Below are positions 35,270 through 46,622 of a stretch of DNA of 64,000 nt, piece after piece (position 1 is the first letter of the stretch; each line of letters starts with the position of its first letter). The DNA lies in NCBI RefSeq assembly GCF_000208865.1, contig NC_018395.1, positions 3,007,920 through 3,071,919 of the forward strand, in the 5' to 3' direction. A program made the translations under genes and the position numbers. The notes beneath the pieces are model-generated. The model was not told where the DNA came from. It searched no databases and worked only from the letters and a program-made list of their open reading frames with translations. The DNA comes from Neospora caninum Liverpool (taxonomy: Eukaryota > Apicomplexa > Conoidasida > Eucoccidiorida > Sarcocystidae).

Positions 35270-37656
35270 CACAGATCTGAGGAGACAAAACGGCGACGCC
35301 CCAGAGAGCGGACGCGGGGGGAAAACCAGAGACACAGCCGAGACGTAAGGACAAGACGAAACAGCCTCTGAGAAAGCTAGAGAGGGACGGAGTGAGGAAA
35401 GAGGACAAAAACAAAAAGACACTCGAGATGGGACGATCGAGGAGGGCGGAGCAGAACAAACGGTCGAGAGAAAAATCCAGGGAGAACGACGTTTCTACTG
35501 ATTCTGGGTCATTAAAAGATGGGGAACTAAGAACTGGTGGAAGGTGAAACGATACGAAAAGAGAGGAGAAGATGGCAGAACTTCAACGTTTTTCTTCTGG
35601 ACTCAAAGACCTCGGCACAACACCGCGGGCGGCAAGTGTTGTGTCGCACTCTCGAAAGAGAGAGATGCCCCCAAAAGGTCTTGATAGGCCGCCTTCCCTC
35701 GATGACAATTAGTCGGTCTGGGTGAAAAATATCCTCCTCTTTCTTCGCTTTAGTGGAAGGATATAGAACTGGATGCATCTCGATTTCTCGGCGGCAACAC
35801 ACATACAAGGGTCGTCTGCTGTGTCGCGTTATAATGGGAAACACGGCCCCTTCGGAGACTCGCCACATGCATATAAAATGTGTTTTTCTCTGCACACAAA
35901 AAAGAACATGCGGAACAGAATCCTGGAGCGAGCGGGAGAAAAGGGACCAAAAACGTCGAAGCTGTCCAAAGTTCGAAAGAATTCGGCCGTGCCTGCTTTT
36001 CTGGTGAGCGAAAGGCTGCTTCGATACATTCTACCCAACTTTTTCCTGGAAAATTGCTGACCTCTGTGTTAAACGAGACAAGACCGGTTCTACGGGAGCA
36101 AGCAGCGAGGTGCCTTGATTCACTCTTCACCAGGCGAAGAGAGGCTCGCTCAGTTAAGATATGCATATATATATATATATATATATACATACATACATAC
36201 AATGCACGCAGGCGGACAGTTGCATACACAAGGATGTGCACGCTTACGCGCCCTGGTGTCACCGGATTATCAGAGCTGAACGCCTCGTTGTGAACTAAGA
36301 ATACTGGAATGACGTAATGACAAATGATTTTATATATCTCTGGATACATTTATATTTTATGTGCAACACATACATATTTATGGATATATATATGTATATA
36401 TATTCCTAGGTGATCTAGAATATCGTATGCCAGATGAGGGTTCTTACTAACCACAAAGGCACTCGACTCATATTCATGTGTTGTGTGTGCTGGCCTTTCT
36501 TCCCTGCCTATTCACGGCCTTTCTTCCCTGCCTATTCACGAGGAGAGGGCGCCGAAGTTGTCTCTTGGGGAGCGGACTTTTCATCCCATGACACTTTCGA
36601 CCAGCCCCTCTACTTTGTGGATTTTGATCTAATTTTCGGTTAACCATATTTCGGAGTATATGGTGTTTGTTCTTTCATTCACAAGGCTCGACTATCCTGT
36701 AGATATCCTTGCCGCGTTAGCTCGCGTTACACTCTTTTTTCCAGAACGCAACACACATCCAGAAGCTTCACTGGAGCTGAGTGTATCATTCAGACAAAAT
36801 GCGATAAAGCAACCACGCGCCACGGGGACAAGAACTACGACTCATTGATAAGGCAGCGGAAGCCCAGTCTTTGAAAGCGGCCAGGCATGTTCATTTTGCA
36901 AAGGAGGGAATCGAGCTCCTGAGCATCTGGCGAAATGTACATGGTCCGGGAGAGAAAAGTAATGCAGTCTCTTATTACGCGACTAAACGTGACTAGCACG
37001 AGTCGAGTCCACCCAAATCTTGGCTGCACAACAGTGACAGTCTCTTTCATAGTACTCTCAACACATCGGTGCATTCACCCGAAATTCAACAACACTGTCG
37101 GCCAGCTCAGAGTCCCGCGTCTCTCTGAAAAGTTGAGATCGTGCACGTTCACAGTTGTTGATGGATCTGACTCGACGACAGGTCAGAAGACAACGCAGCG
37201 CGGCGGAGATCTGTACACTCGTGCACATCGAGGTTCATGTGTGGTGCCGGGTATCGATGTGGACGTCCGCATTTACATATCCGTCCAAAGTTCAGTGTAT
37301 ACACGCTTGTGTGCGTATGATGTAAAGGTGCACATCAAAGTGCCTGCCCATGTGCCCATTTATATATATATATATATGTTTCCGATCCATAGGACTGCTC
37401 TGCAGTTTTACTGGTTGAGCCCTTGTGTCCACTGGCGTGCTCGCCTCCTACGCATGTTTAAGTAGAGGAAGTTACCTATTGCGGAACGCCGGGTTTTTAG
37501 TCATGGAAAAAAGCCAAGCGAGAGAGCAAAGAGTGAGCAAACGCAAGAGCGACCTTCCGAGGCCGAATCCTTCTCTTCCTTTCTGAGAAAAAGCTTTGAC
37601 TCTCTTTTTTTCAATTTCAGGGACGACTAACTGCATTGACGTCTCCGTTGCCTCCC
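35270..37656. other. Intergenic, no convincing gene
   Basis: This interval holds the presumed promoter and 5' UTR of the nucleoporin and the 3' side of PPAN. It contains a (TA)n tract at about 36162-36188 and another at 37361-37378, and a perfect 24-bp tandem duplication at 36492-36539. No open frame has coding character. Confidence 0.55.
36492..36539. repeat. Perfect 24-bp tandem duplication
   Basis: The unit beginning GGCCTTTCTTCCCTGCC occurs twice back to back without mismatch in intergenic DNA. Confidence 0.9.
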
Positions 37657-40600
37657 TCACTTTTTCCCGGAAATTTTCCCACTTCGTTCCTTCGCCTGCC
37701 TGTACTTTTGCAGGACCATATCGGCGGACGAGAGTTTCTTCTTTCCTGCACTGCCGGCAGCCGAGCCGGCGCGGGCCTTTCCCTGTTTTCTTTCCTCCCT
37801 CCCCTGCTTCGCATTTCCCCGCTTGCCGCTGTGACGTGCAAAGACTGTTGGAGTGACGCTTGCGTTCTCTGCAGGCGACTCGACGTCCTTGTTCTTCTTG
37901 CTCTTGAAAGAAAAGGGATGAAACCTGTGGAGAGAAACACAGAAGGAAGGCGGGAAACATCAGTCCGCCGGAGCACACAAGGACACACGCAGGAGAGCCG
38001 CCAGACCGCCCGAGAGCAAGAAAAACCGCAGATAACTCAAGGAAGCGCCAAGGAGCGGTAAACGCTTTGGCAACCACAGACGGCCGCGACACAGAAACCA
38101 CGTGTGAGAGTGACTCGCCGGTAGGAACCGTTTTCCGTGTTAAACCGCATGCGGACTACGTTCAGAGGAATTTCAAGAGATGATAACTCAGACAAATCCA
38201 GCTTGTAAGAACGCGACGAAGGACACCCTGAGACTGTTCTAAGGGCGTCTTGCGTCCCGTGGCAATTAAGAGAAGTAGCAACCTGTGATCGGCGCCGCCA
38301 AGTGATTCGCCTGCCGGTCTAGGCACACCTCGCGTTCGACACAGATATGCCACGTTGCATGCGTGGGAAAACCGGTATATCAATACATGAAAAAAAAGCA
38401 TGCACGGATCTCTTGTGCGACTGCTGCTCTCTTTTCCTTGATCGGTCTTAGTCAAGTTTCCAGCTCCGCTCCCGTGACGTTTCTTCTGCACGTTTGAAAA
38501 AGTAGATATATTTGTACGTGGATGCATCTATCCTCAACCTCTCAGCGCATAGGGCATATGTATACATTCATCGGAATATGATAGAAGGGAGAGGAATAGG
38601 GAGGGAGATGCAGACCCACTGACAGCATTGACACAGCTACAGATATGCGCATCCCCGTGTTACACCTGAGTTGCAGAAGAGCTAAACGCCCCCGTGCCGC
38701 GTCGACCGCTGCTCGTGTGGTGTGGATGCGCCTTACTTTTTCCGCTTTTTGCCAGGTCCACCAGTCTGTTCCTCTTCCGCCTCGTCATCTGCAGCGTCTC
38801 CCTCGTCTTCGTCTGATTCACTGTCCCCGTCGGAGTCCTCCGAGTCTCCGCCGTTCGTCCGTCTCTGTCGCTTGTTCGCTTGGATCTCAGAATCGCTGTC
38901 GCCATCATCGCTACCTCCGTCGTCTCCGGCTGAAGCCGAGGCACTTCGCTTCCCTTTCTCGTCCCTCTTCCCCTTCTTTCCCGACGCTTGCTCGTCGCCA
39001 CTGTCCGTCGCGGCACTGGATCCGTCGCTGTCTTCGTCTTCTCCATCTTTTCTCTTTTTCTTCTTCAGCTGCAGCTCCACAGCCCTCTCCATTTCGTCTC
39101 TCTGTCTCCTGCGAAGCAGACCGGCAACCCCACAACGAGTCAGGTTGCGAGTAGAGACATACGGAACCCGGAATGACGCCGACAGGATACAAACACAAAG
39201 TGAAGATGGAGAAGAGAAAAAGTATTGGGAACGGAAAGTGAAAAGAAGACAAGGAGAGACCAGGAATCCGAGGCCGGAGCAAATGCGCTCAAAAAAAACT
39301 TACTGGCGCTCCGCCTTCAGAGCCGCCTCCTTCGCCTTCAGCATGCGCAGCTCCTCTGGAGTCTTTGAGATAAAGTGGTGGTACAGAACTGAAACCGGGA
39401 AACACATCAGAAAACTCAGACAACGCATGGAGAGACAGTCCCACAATTCGTGGTTTGTGCATCCTCCCCAACACAGCCTGGTCCTCCGTCTGTCAAGGCA
39501 CAAAACGCTAGAGACACATATATACATCTACGCCTATAAATGTGCGTTTCTGTACGCGTATATTTCTACATCGAGAGAACCATGCGAGTGGCAAGTTTCG
39601 AAGGCCCGACCCTGCAGCAGAGGAGTGTTCTGCGTTTGTCACCGGTTCTCGTCTTTCTTTACCAAACCGTCACTCCGTCCGGAGAAACCCGTTTTCAAGC
39701 GTCCTCAGGGTCATACCTTTTCCGGCGCAAACGTCCTCTTCTATCTTGACAAGCTGCAGCTCCATTCGAGGACCGAGTTCGACGAGGGAGATGGCCATTT
39801 TCCACATTTCGTCTCTGGATCCTTCCTCGGCTTCGCCTTCCGCCTCTTCGTCGCTGTCGTCCCGCTCTCGCTTCTTCTTGTCTTCTCGCAAGTTGCCTTC
39901 GGCGCAGGAGCTGAGGAGAGCGTTCAGGCCGCCGTGCGGCTGGTTCGTTCGCGCAGCCGCCGGACACGTCGCCTTGGCTGTTCGCGAATCGAACTCGACG
40001 AGCGTCTCCTCTTCCTCCGCCTCGCTGTCGGAGAAGCCGCTCCCTCCCCGGCCCTCGCGGTTGAGCGTGATGTCGCAAATGTCAAGGTCTCGGCGCTTCA
40101 GCCGCGTTTGCCTCTCGTCTTCCGAGGCGTCTCCGTCGCTGGGCTCCTCGCCCTGCAGACGCGCCCGGGCACGCGCTTCCCGCTCCCGCTCTCGCTGCTG
40201 CGTCGCCTCGCGAATGCCCAAACTCTTAAAGATCTTTCGCTCTACCGCAGGCCGAGACGCCGCCTCAACAAGACGCCGAACGCCCGACGTCACCCCTGCG
40301 GCGCGCCGCACGATGGCGTATTGCCGAAACTGATAAGTGAAACACGTCTTCGAAGTCAAAGACGGCGAAGCAGAGGTATGCTGGCGACGATACAGGGCGA
40401 CGCGCCGGCACTCTGACAGCTGGGACAAGAAACACACATCGGAGACAGTTAGGAGACGCGTCGGAGACACATTCAGACGACAAGTAGGAGGCGACAAATA
40501 GGAGGCGTACGACCGACAGACAGTGGCCTCAGCAAACGCCGCAAGGTTATCCCAGCGCGTCGCAAACGTTGCCAGGTTTCCAGAGATGCGCTCAAAAACG

Positions 40601-41582
40601 TAGAATCGCGTCTGCCATACGGCAAGCCGCCTCCACGTCAGCACGAGAGAAGGCAAGGACGTTTTGCTCAGAGCGGGCTGTTTTACCCGCAGACTGCAGA
40701 TGACGGGGATAAAATGTGCACGGAAGTAAATAAATGCCCGACTACCTCCACACAAGCGGACATCCACAGACATCTACACAGATCTATATATATATATATC
40801 TGTATACATGTATGCATCTGTATGGAGGAATGCATCGTGCAGTGTATTTTTGAGGCGTGACTGCGATGTCGTTTTGGGTGATGGGATCGCCGTGAGAATA
40901 TGATGTGTCGCCCAAGAGAGGCAGCTCTGTTTCGTTGTTCGACCTGTGTGGCCTCTCGCATCTCTCCCTCTCTTACCGGAACGGTTTGGACATCGATCGC
41001 AGGGAAAACGTTTTTCATCATTTTGGTGACGAGCAGTTCGACGTCGTGAGGGCCGAGACTCGCTCGGGCTGCGTCGTCGAGGTTTTCTGCCTTTTTTTTC
41101 GTCCGTTTGTCCCCGGCGCCTCCCCCGCTAAACAGGAGGAGCGCAGGCGATCTGAAGTCACGTGCGTCATTTCGTGCCTTGAGGCCTGCGGCTTTTCGCA
41201 CGTCTTTCATGAGGGTGAATTTCGAGACTTGAAATGTGAGGGTCGGGCCGTTCGGCAGCTGCGCAACTTTCAGGTAGACTCCCGCCTCTGTTTGCGAGAC
41301 CGCCTGGAGGTGCGTGACGCCGAGAAGCGAGGAGACGGCGACAAAGTCTTTCAGCTTGTTGCTGCGCTTCTCGCGAAGCCGCGAACTGCAGTAGGGCGAC
41401 ATGAGCATGCGGAGATCTTGGACGAGGAGGCGAGCGGCAGGCGTCAGTCGTCCACGCTTCACCACGAACGAGCACGGAGCTGCAGGCGAGGCAGCGGGAC
41501 GGCGAGGGTCCGTCTCTTCCTCCGCAGAGGCGCCTCGTGGGAGGCGCCGCGCAGCCTTCCCCGGCCGACGACGTCGCCCCAT
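37657..41582 (-). CDS. PPAN: Brix-domain ribosome biogenesis protein, PPAN/SSF1 family
   Basis: Five exons: 41582-40977, 40419-39717, 39388-39304, 39108-38737 and 37924-37657 (stop TGA), 677 residues, phases matching. The Brix domain runs from about residue 30: SFVVKRGRLTPAARLLVQDLR, SNKLKDFVAVSSLLGVTHL, GPTLTFQVSKFTLMKDV, FTYQFRQYAIVRRAAGV, then SLVELGPRMELQLVKIEE and LYHHFISKTPEEL, all close to yeast Ssf1 and animal Peter Pan. The family acts in the nucleolus in 60S subunit assembly with Rrp15 and the 27S pre-rRNA. An acidic insertion interrupts the second half, and the C-terminus is a lysine- and acid-rich tail with GKKRKK, a likely nucleolar signal. Exon 4 ends at AAAAA|GTAAGG, where unspliced reading hits TAA at once; splicing adds 89 residues (KLSSADMVLQKYRQAKERS). 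The start was chosen as the ATG giving MGRRRRPGK. Confidence 0.93.
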
Positions 41583-42370
41583 CCCGCGAGAGCGAAGGAA
41601 GAAGGCAGGGAGAAAGATGAAGACGAGAAAGAAGGGAAAACAATAACGCACAAGAAACAGAGACGACTCTATTTTTTGGAGAGAGCGGGAAGAGCCAGGA
41701 AGAGGGAAAGACAGCGTTTGTTTCTTTGGTTGTCTCTCTCGAGCGCCTCTTATTTGCTCGGCTGACAGGTAGCAGAGCGAGATGTAAGCCAGGCGCGAGG
41801 AAGCAGACGCATTTATCCTCCAAAGCGTGTTGTCAGGGATCGGTTGAGGAGACGGCGCAAGACGCCCGACGTGCGAGTTTTTTGAGAAAGGAAACGAAGC
41901 AAAAAAAGGGGAGAAGAGGTCTTCTCGCGAAGTATGAGAGGCCCCTGCCGACACCCGCGAGTTTGAGGCGGCCGGAGCAGTTGAGGCAAAAGAGGCACGG
42001 CGGGAGAAAGGCGCGAAAAGGGACTTGACGAGCTAGACCAAGGCTCGTACGGGTTTGCGGAGGACAGGAATGAACCGGCGTTTCTTCGAGGCTTTCTCCG
42101 AAAAAGATCAATGCGGAACAATCGACGGTCTCGCCGGGATTCTGTGGGGCGGCGACCAGCAGAACAGATCGGGAGAAATGGCGAGACGAAGGCCCCGGCA
42201 GCAACACGTGCGCAGGTTGCCCATCCCCAGGCCGTGAAAGAAAACGGAAAGAGAACGCAAATTAACCGCGGAGCTGAGTTACCCTGATTCGTGCCGAGCA
42301 GCGTCTTGGCTTCTCAAGAGCTGTGACTTTCACACTCGACGCTCTCCGTCTGCTGGCTAGACAGAAAACC

Positions 42371-42390
42371 TGCATGCGCGATTGCATGCG
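42371..42390. promoter_or_regulatory. Paired TGCATGCG motifs (TRP-2/AP2-type element)
   Basis: TGCATGCG occurs at 42371-42378 and again at 42383-42390. The word fits the [T/C]GCATGC[G/A] element described in T. gondii ribosomal-protein promoters and the core bound by ApiAP2 factors. It lies about 790 bases upstream of the PPAN start and 710 upstream of the QCR7-like start. Function is inferred from sequence only. Confidence 0.45.
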
Positions 42391-42943
42391 ATTTCCGCCG
42401 GGGCTGGAAGCACGTACACCGTCCCGGCACACAAAGCCCTGTCAGAAAGCTCAGTCGTGGAAACAGTTCCTTTTTCCCGTCCGTTTGTTTCGAGAGCTTT
42501 GCTCCAGAAGAGGCAGGAGCGCGAAATCTCGCCTTCTTCTTCTTCTCTCCGGTCTCGACAAAGGAGCCGCGGCCGATGCGTGTCAAGAGACCGAGAGACA
42601 CACAGCCGGGGAAACAGAGACACAGGAGAGGAGTGACACAGTAAATCGGCGAATTTTTCTCTTTCAACGACTCTATTTAGCCTGTGTCTTCCAGTCTTCT
42701 GGCCTACTCTCTTCTTACTTTCTTCTCACCTTTTCACCTTTTCCTGCCGCACCGCGACCTCGCTCGCGGTTCTCCGAGAGGATGGCCAGGAAAGCTGCTC
42801 GACTTTCTCTCCTTCCTCTGTTTATTTGTTCGTCCTCGCCCTTTTCTCGCTACATCGTTAACGTAAAGTACAGACCAACGCATCTCGTCTCTCTCACTTC
42901 CCCCTTCGTCTCCATTTTTCTTCACCTGTAAAAAACAGCCACA

Positions 42944-43002
42944 TAATATATATATATATATATATATATAGGTACATATATATATATATATATATTTATA
43001 TA
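42944..43002. repeat. (TA)n microsatellite
   Basis: Two TA tracts separated by GGTACA, ending about 100 bases before the QCR7-like start codon. Confidence 0.85.
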
Positions 43003-43099
43003 TGTTGAATTTGTACGTTTGTTTCGTGTGAACGCGTTATTAAGAGAGGCCTCGTCCTTTCTGCTCTTGCATGTCTCTTTTCGCCGTTTGGTTCTAAGC

Positions 43100-43500
43100 A
43101 TGAGTCTTCGCACGCCGGCCTTGCCGGAAGACTTTGCCTACTTCCCCGCGTGGTACGGGCGAGTGCCTTCTTTCCTCGAGCTGGCCGATTCGTCCTACAA
43201 GCTCTCGTGCGCAGATGAGTGGTTTTCGTGGAGAGTTGCAAATCTAAATTCTCTCTACCTAACAAGAATTCACCACGCAGGTGAGGCCGTTGTGCCGAGG
43301 AAAAAGGAAAAAGTGCACATGCGCGTCAATCTCTCTCTCACTGCAAATCGTCTCCACATGGACGCACTTACATGCAGTTTAGCGCGCACAACAATTACCT
43401 TCAGTGCATATCTCCCGGCATAGTTCAACCTCCGCACTGACCTATACAAATGCTTATATAAACCCGTAGATATGATTTACATACTATATATACATATACA

Positions 43501-43531
<31 letters not shown>

Positions 43532-43901
43532 GCGCGAATATTGACTGGTACAGCGATGCAAAGGAATTGCTAGGCAAGGCTTCCGCTGCACGGCAGGAAC
43601 CAACGACGTGATTGAAAAGGGGGAATTGAATGCGTCATGTCGGTGGAGACTCCCTGGGTTCCAGCTGCCGAGAGCGCAAGGCTTACGCGCCGCCGCGTGT
43701 ACACGTGCATGCGCTTTCGTCTCTTTCGCAGATCACCAACTGGCGCGTGTGTGGCTCGAAGGCCTGGACGACGTGATGTTTTGTCATGCGCTGAAACGAC
43801 TGCCCTTAGAAGAGCGCCCTGGAAGCATGCAACAAAGGTTCCGAATCAAGTATCCTCTCAACGACGTGTGGACCTATCGACGACTCCCTCCTCACGCCTA
43901 G
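43100..43901 (+). CDS. Small protein resembling complex III subunit QCR7/UQCRB
   Basis: Two exons, 43100-43280 and 43732-43901, give 116 residues (donor CAG|GTGAGG, acceptor TCTTTCGCAG, phase kept). The second half reads GLDDVMFCHALKRLPLEER, then QQRFRIKYPL and RRLPPHA. This lines up by eye with the QCR7/UQCRB pattern GL-x-x-DD ... AL-R-RLP ... R-x-x-RI ... LP. The length also fits (110-130 residues in the family). The protein lacks the acidic helical tail found after the LP in yeast and human, so either the lineage form is shorter or a third exon was missed. Complex III acts in the mitochondrial inner membrane. No signal peptide is obvious, as is usual for this subunit. The family call is by eye and needs a profile search. 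Confidence 0.5.
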
Positions 43902-44606
43902 AAGACGGACAGGCTGGTGGGGGCTACAGAGCGTGGAGGGCCCGCGACTCCGGCGTCTTCACGCGGAACTTTGTTTCCGGTGAAGGGCTGATAAGCGTCT
44001 GGGAGGGACCGACGTGCTTCTGTCAGGCACCTGACCCAGTCGTGGCAGATTTGTCGGGTCTGTTCAGATTCCAAAGAGTGACAAGGCGACGGCTTTGTTC
44101 TCAGGCCGCTGATGACGCGTTGTCCTTGTTCTCAGTTTGGTGTGTTTGCTGACGTTGTGGGTCTGGAGGCTTCGCCATCCTCTGGAGAGGACGACGACCA
44201 GGGATTGCGTTGTGTCGTGGTTTCACATTCCGGATTTCCGTCCCGAGATCCGCCCGAAAGCTGCTTTCACGATTGAGAATCTGAGGCCGGTGCGAAACTG
44301 TGCCCCTATTCTGTGCCCTCATACATGTCGACCTCCATGTCAAATCCGCACATACGCGTGTCCGTATAGGCGCCTATATGCGTAGGGGAGAGGCAATAAA
44401 GAGATACATCCACATACAGGGCGACAGCTGGCAAAGCCAAGTAGGTGGTATGCAAGACTACGTTCCTATCGATCTATATACATATATATATATATATATA
44501 TATTTGGATGCGTGGCGGAACACACTCTTGAGCCTGGGTCGTGGCGGAACAGCGGGAGGTTCACTGGTCACTAGAAAGGACTTCCTCGTGTGGAGACGGT
44601 TTACCG
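43902..44606. other. Intergenic, no convincing gene
   Basis: Short stretch between two plus-strand genes; a (TA)n tract lies at about 44478-44503. An open frame at 44137-44385 has no recognisable motif. Confidence 0.5.
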
Positions 44607-46622
44607 ATGGCGGACAGACCAGGTGCACGTTGCCCCTCCCCCGACGAGGGAGAGGCAGGGGCGGTTCAGCCGTCTTCTTCCCATGTTGCAAGAGAATCGG
44701 AGGCGCTTCGAGGACTGGGGGGCTTCTGGACTTGGAGCCTCGAGGAGCTCGGTAGAGCTTCTTTTGGGCCGGCCGCAGAGACGCTCGCGTGGCGGGATGT
44801 GTCGCAGATCTTCAATGCGTGGTCAGAGGTTCGAGAGAAATTGAAACAGAGAGGGGCCGCTTTGGCCACACGGCTGCGGCGGCTCCTGCTCTTTCTCCCG
44901 GACAAGAAAGATTCCAAGGCGGGACAGCTCACCCCGGTGACGCACCGGCGTTGTCTTGCACAGAACGAAAGCGGCGTTCGAGATCTCGATGAGGGAATGG
45001 GAGCGCACGCCGAAGAAGGCCCGAGGCAAAGAGAGGTGAGGCTGGTGGAGGTCCTTGAACACGCGCAAGAAGAGACAGACGCCCTCCAACTGTTTGATCG
45101 CTTCCACGAGCTCTTACAAATTAGATGCAGGCGCGAGAGGCCCGCAGTAGACAGCCAAACACTGGACCGCAGAGACGGAGAACAAATAGGGAGACGCGCG
45201 GAAGACGAGCTCGACGAAAGAAGGCGGCTGCCAGGTGAGGAGACAACTCTTGGTGCTTTGCGTGGAGAGGTGTTGAGCAGCAGCCAGCACACTGAGACAG
45301 TTACCCGTGTGAGAAAAGGCGTTCTAGTTTCCGGCGGGGATCTGGAGAAAGAGCCCGGTTTCGTAGACGTTTGAGTGTGTCTGAAAGCAACTCCACTGTG
45401 ATCGGGTTCTCGGCTTATCTGCAGCCAGCTTTTCCCGTCGTTGTCCCGCTGTGTCACAACAGGCCTGTCAACCGAGGACTCCTCCCCTCCTGTCCAGCCT
45501 GCCTCTGAAGCGCGGTTGAGGAGACAGTTCAGCAAACAGTTGGAGTCTTCGCGTCAAGCTGCCGACGCCGATCGAGAACCCGTTGGCGAGTCGAGAGAGG
45601 AAGACGAGAAACAAACGTTTGCATCGCTGGCGGTTGCGAACGGGGAAGCAGGAGCCGATGCGATATCTGATTTAGAGCATCTTGTAAAGTGTCAAATGGT
45701 TGCCTTCTTTTCTCCGACGCAGGACGCGCCGAGTGCTGCTTCTCCAAAGAGCAACACACACTCACTCCAGGAAAGACCAGGTCAGCCGTGCCCCCATGTG
45801 CTCTGCAAGATGAACCAGGTTCCTGGGAGTTTGGCGCAAATGCTCCAAATTCAAGTCGAGCGCATTCAAGAGATTTCTAGCGACATGACCAAACTCGTGC
45901 AGGACTTTCTGGAGACGAAAGTGTCTGTAGCGCGTGTGGGTTCCAGCTCAAAGACGCACGAGGACAGGGGCGCCGCTGCAGCTAACGCTTTGACTCGGGA
46001 AGACAAACTGGGGAAGGGACAGAACAAGTTTTCTCTGCAGGCAAGAAGTCTCAGTAGCCAGGGGTTTGATGGCGGTTCGGGAAAGATCCCGAATGTGGCT
46101 GGAGGGAGCATCTGTGTCTCTCACTTCCAGTGTCTCCTTCAGCTTCGACTGCTCTGTGAGGCAGGAGCACAGTCAGTCTTGACGAGTGGGCAGCGTCCAG
46201 AGGAGGTGACCAGACTGCCCGTGGAAGGGGGACAGGAGCAAAGTAAGCAGGCCGGGAAGGCGGCTGAGCCAGCCGAAAATGCCGAGCCTCTTCGGCTACA
46301 AGCAGAAAGGGTTCGTAGCGCCCTGCTGGAGACTTCCGGGGCATCCGCAGCGATTCTTGCTTCTGCGGGGGGGGTTCTCGCTTTCCTCCGGACTCTTCAA
46401 GTTGCGTGCAGCAGCGGTCAGCTGTGGGAAGAAGAGAGTGAAGACTCTGCCCCGACTTCGGAACGCACTCGCCGTTTTGCTGAGGACTTCGATAAGCTGC
46501 TAGACCGGCTGCCTACATCTGCGCGGGCGCTGCGGGCTGCGTCGCACCTCTGCGCCACAAGGCAGGTTTGGCCTATTTCTGAGACCGAAACGCTGAAACC
46601 CAAAGTGGGGAGTGCCGTTTAG
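44607..46622 (+). CDS. Unrecognised two-exon protein, mostly helical
   Basis: Exons 44607-45234 and 45463-46622 give 595 residues, with donor CCAG|GTGAGG, a pyrimidine-rich acceptor ending CACAACAG, and matching phase. The frame is open for 22 codons upstream of the chosen ATG (MADRPGARC) with no earlier ATG. The sequence is rich in L, E, R, A and Q, with likely helices at SQIFNAWSEVREKLKQRG, RLVEVLEHAQEETDALQLFD and QMLQIQVERIQEISSDMTKLV, and long polar linkers. No signal peptide, membrane segment or catalytic motif was seen. The layout would suit a structural or complex-scaffold subunit (kinetochore, tethering or mediator type), but nothing identifies one. Codon use is GC-rich and consistent over both exons, which supports a real gene. 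Confidence 0.65.

Larger units (their letters stand above)
41583..43099. promoter_or_regulatory. Shared upstream region of PPAN and the QCR7-like gene
   Basis: About 1.5 kb between two divergent start codons, with no convincing gene. It contains a paired GCATGC motif at 42371-42390 and a (TA)n tract at 42944-43002, close to the QCR7-like start. Confidence 0.55.

Noticed and set aside
34119..35348. A 409-codon plus-strand frame rich in P, K, R and A opposite the nucleoporin
   Set aside because: It is the complement of the FG repeat DNA; the repeat keeps this frame open. The minus-strand frame has the coherent FG plus coiled-coil layout.
38733..39108. PPAN ending at the TAA of exon 4
   Set aside because: A strong GTAAGG donor overlaps the stop, and an in-phase, protein-like exon with a good acceptor follows at 37924, so the longer model is preferred; the short form is kept as a possible isoform.
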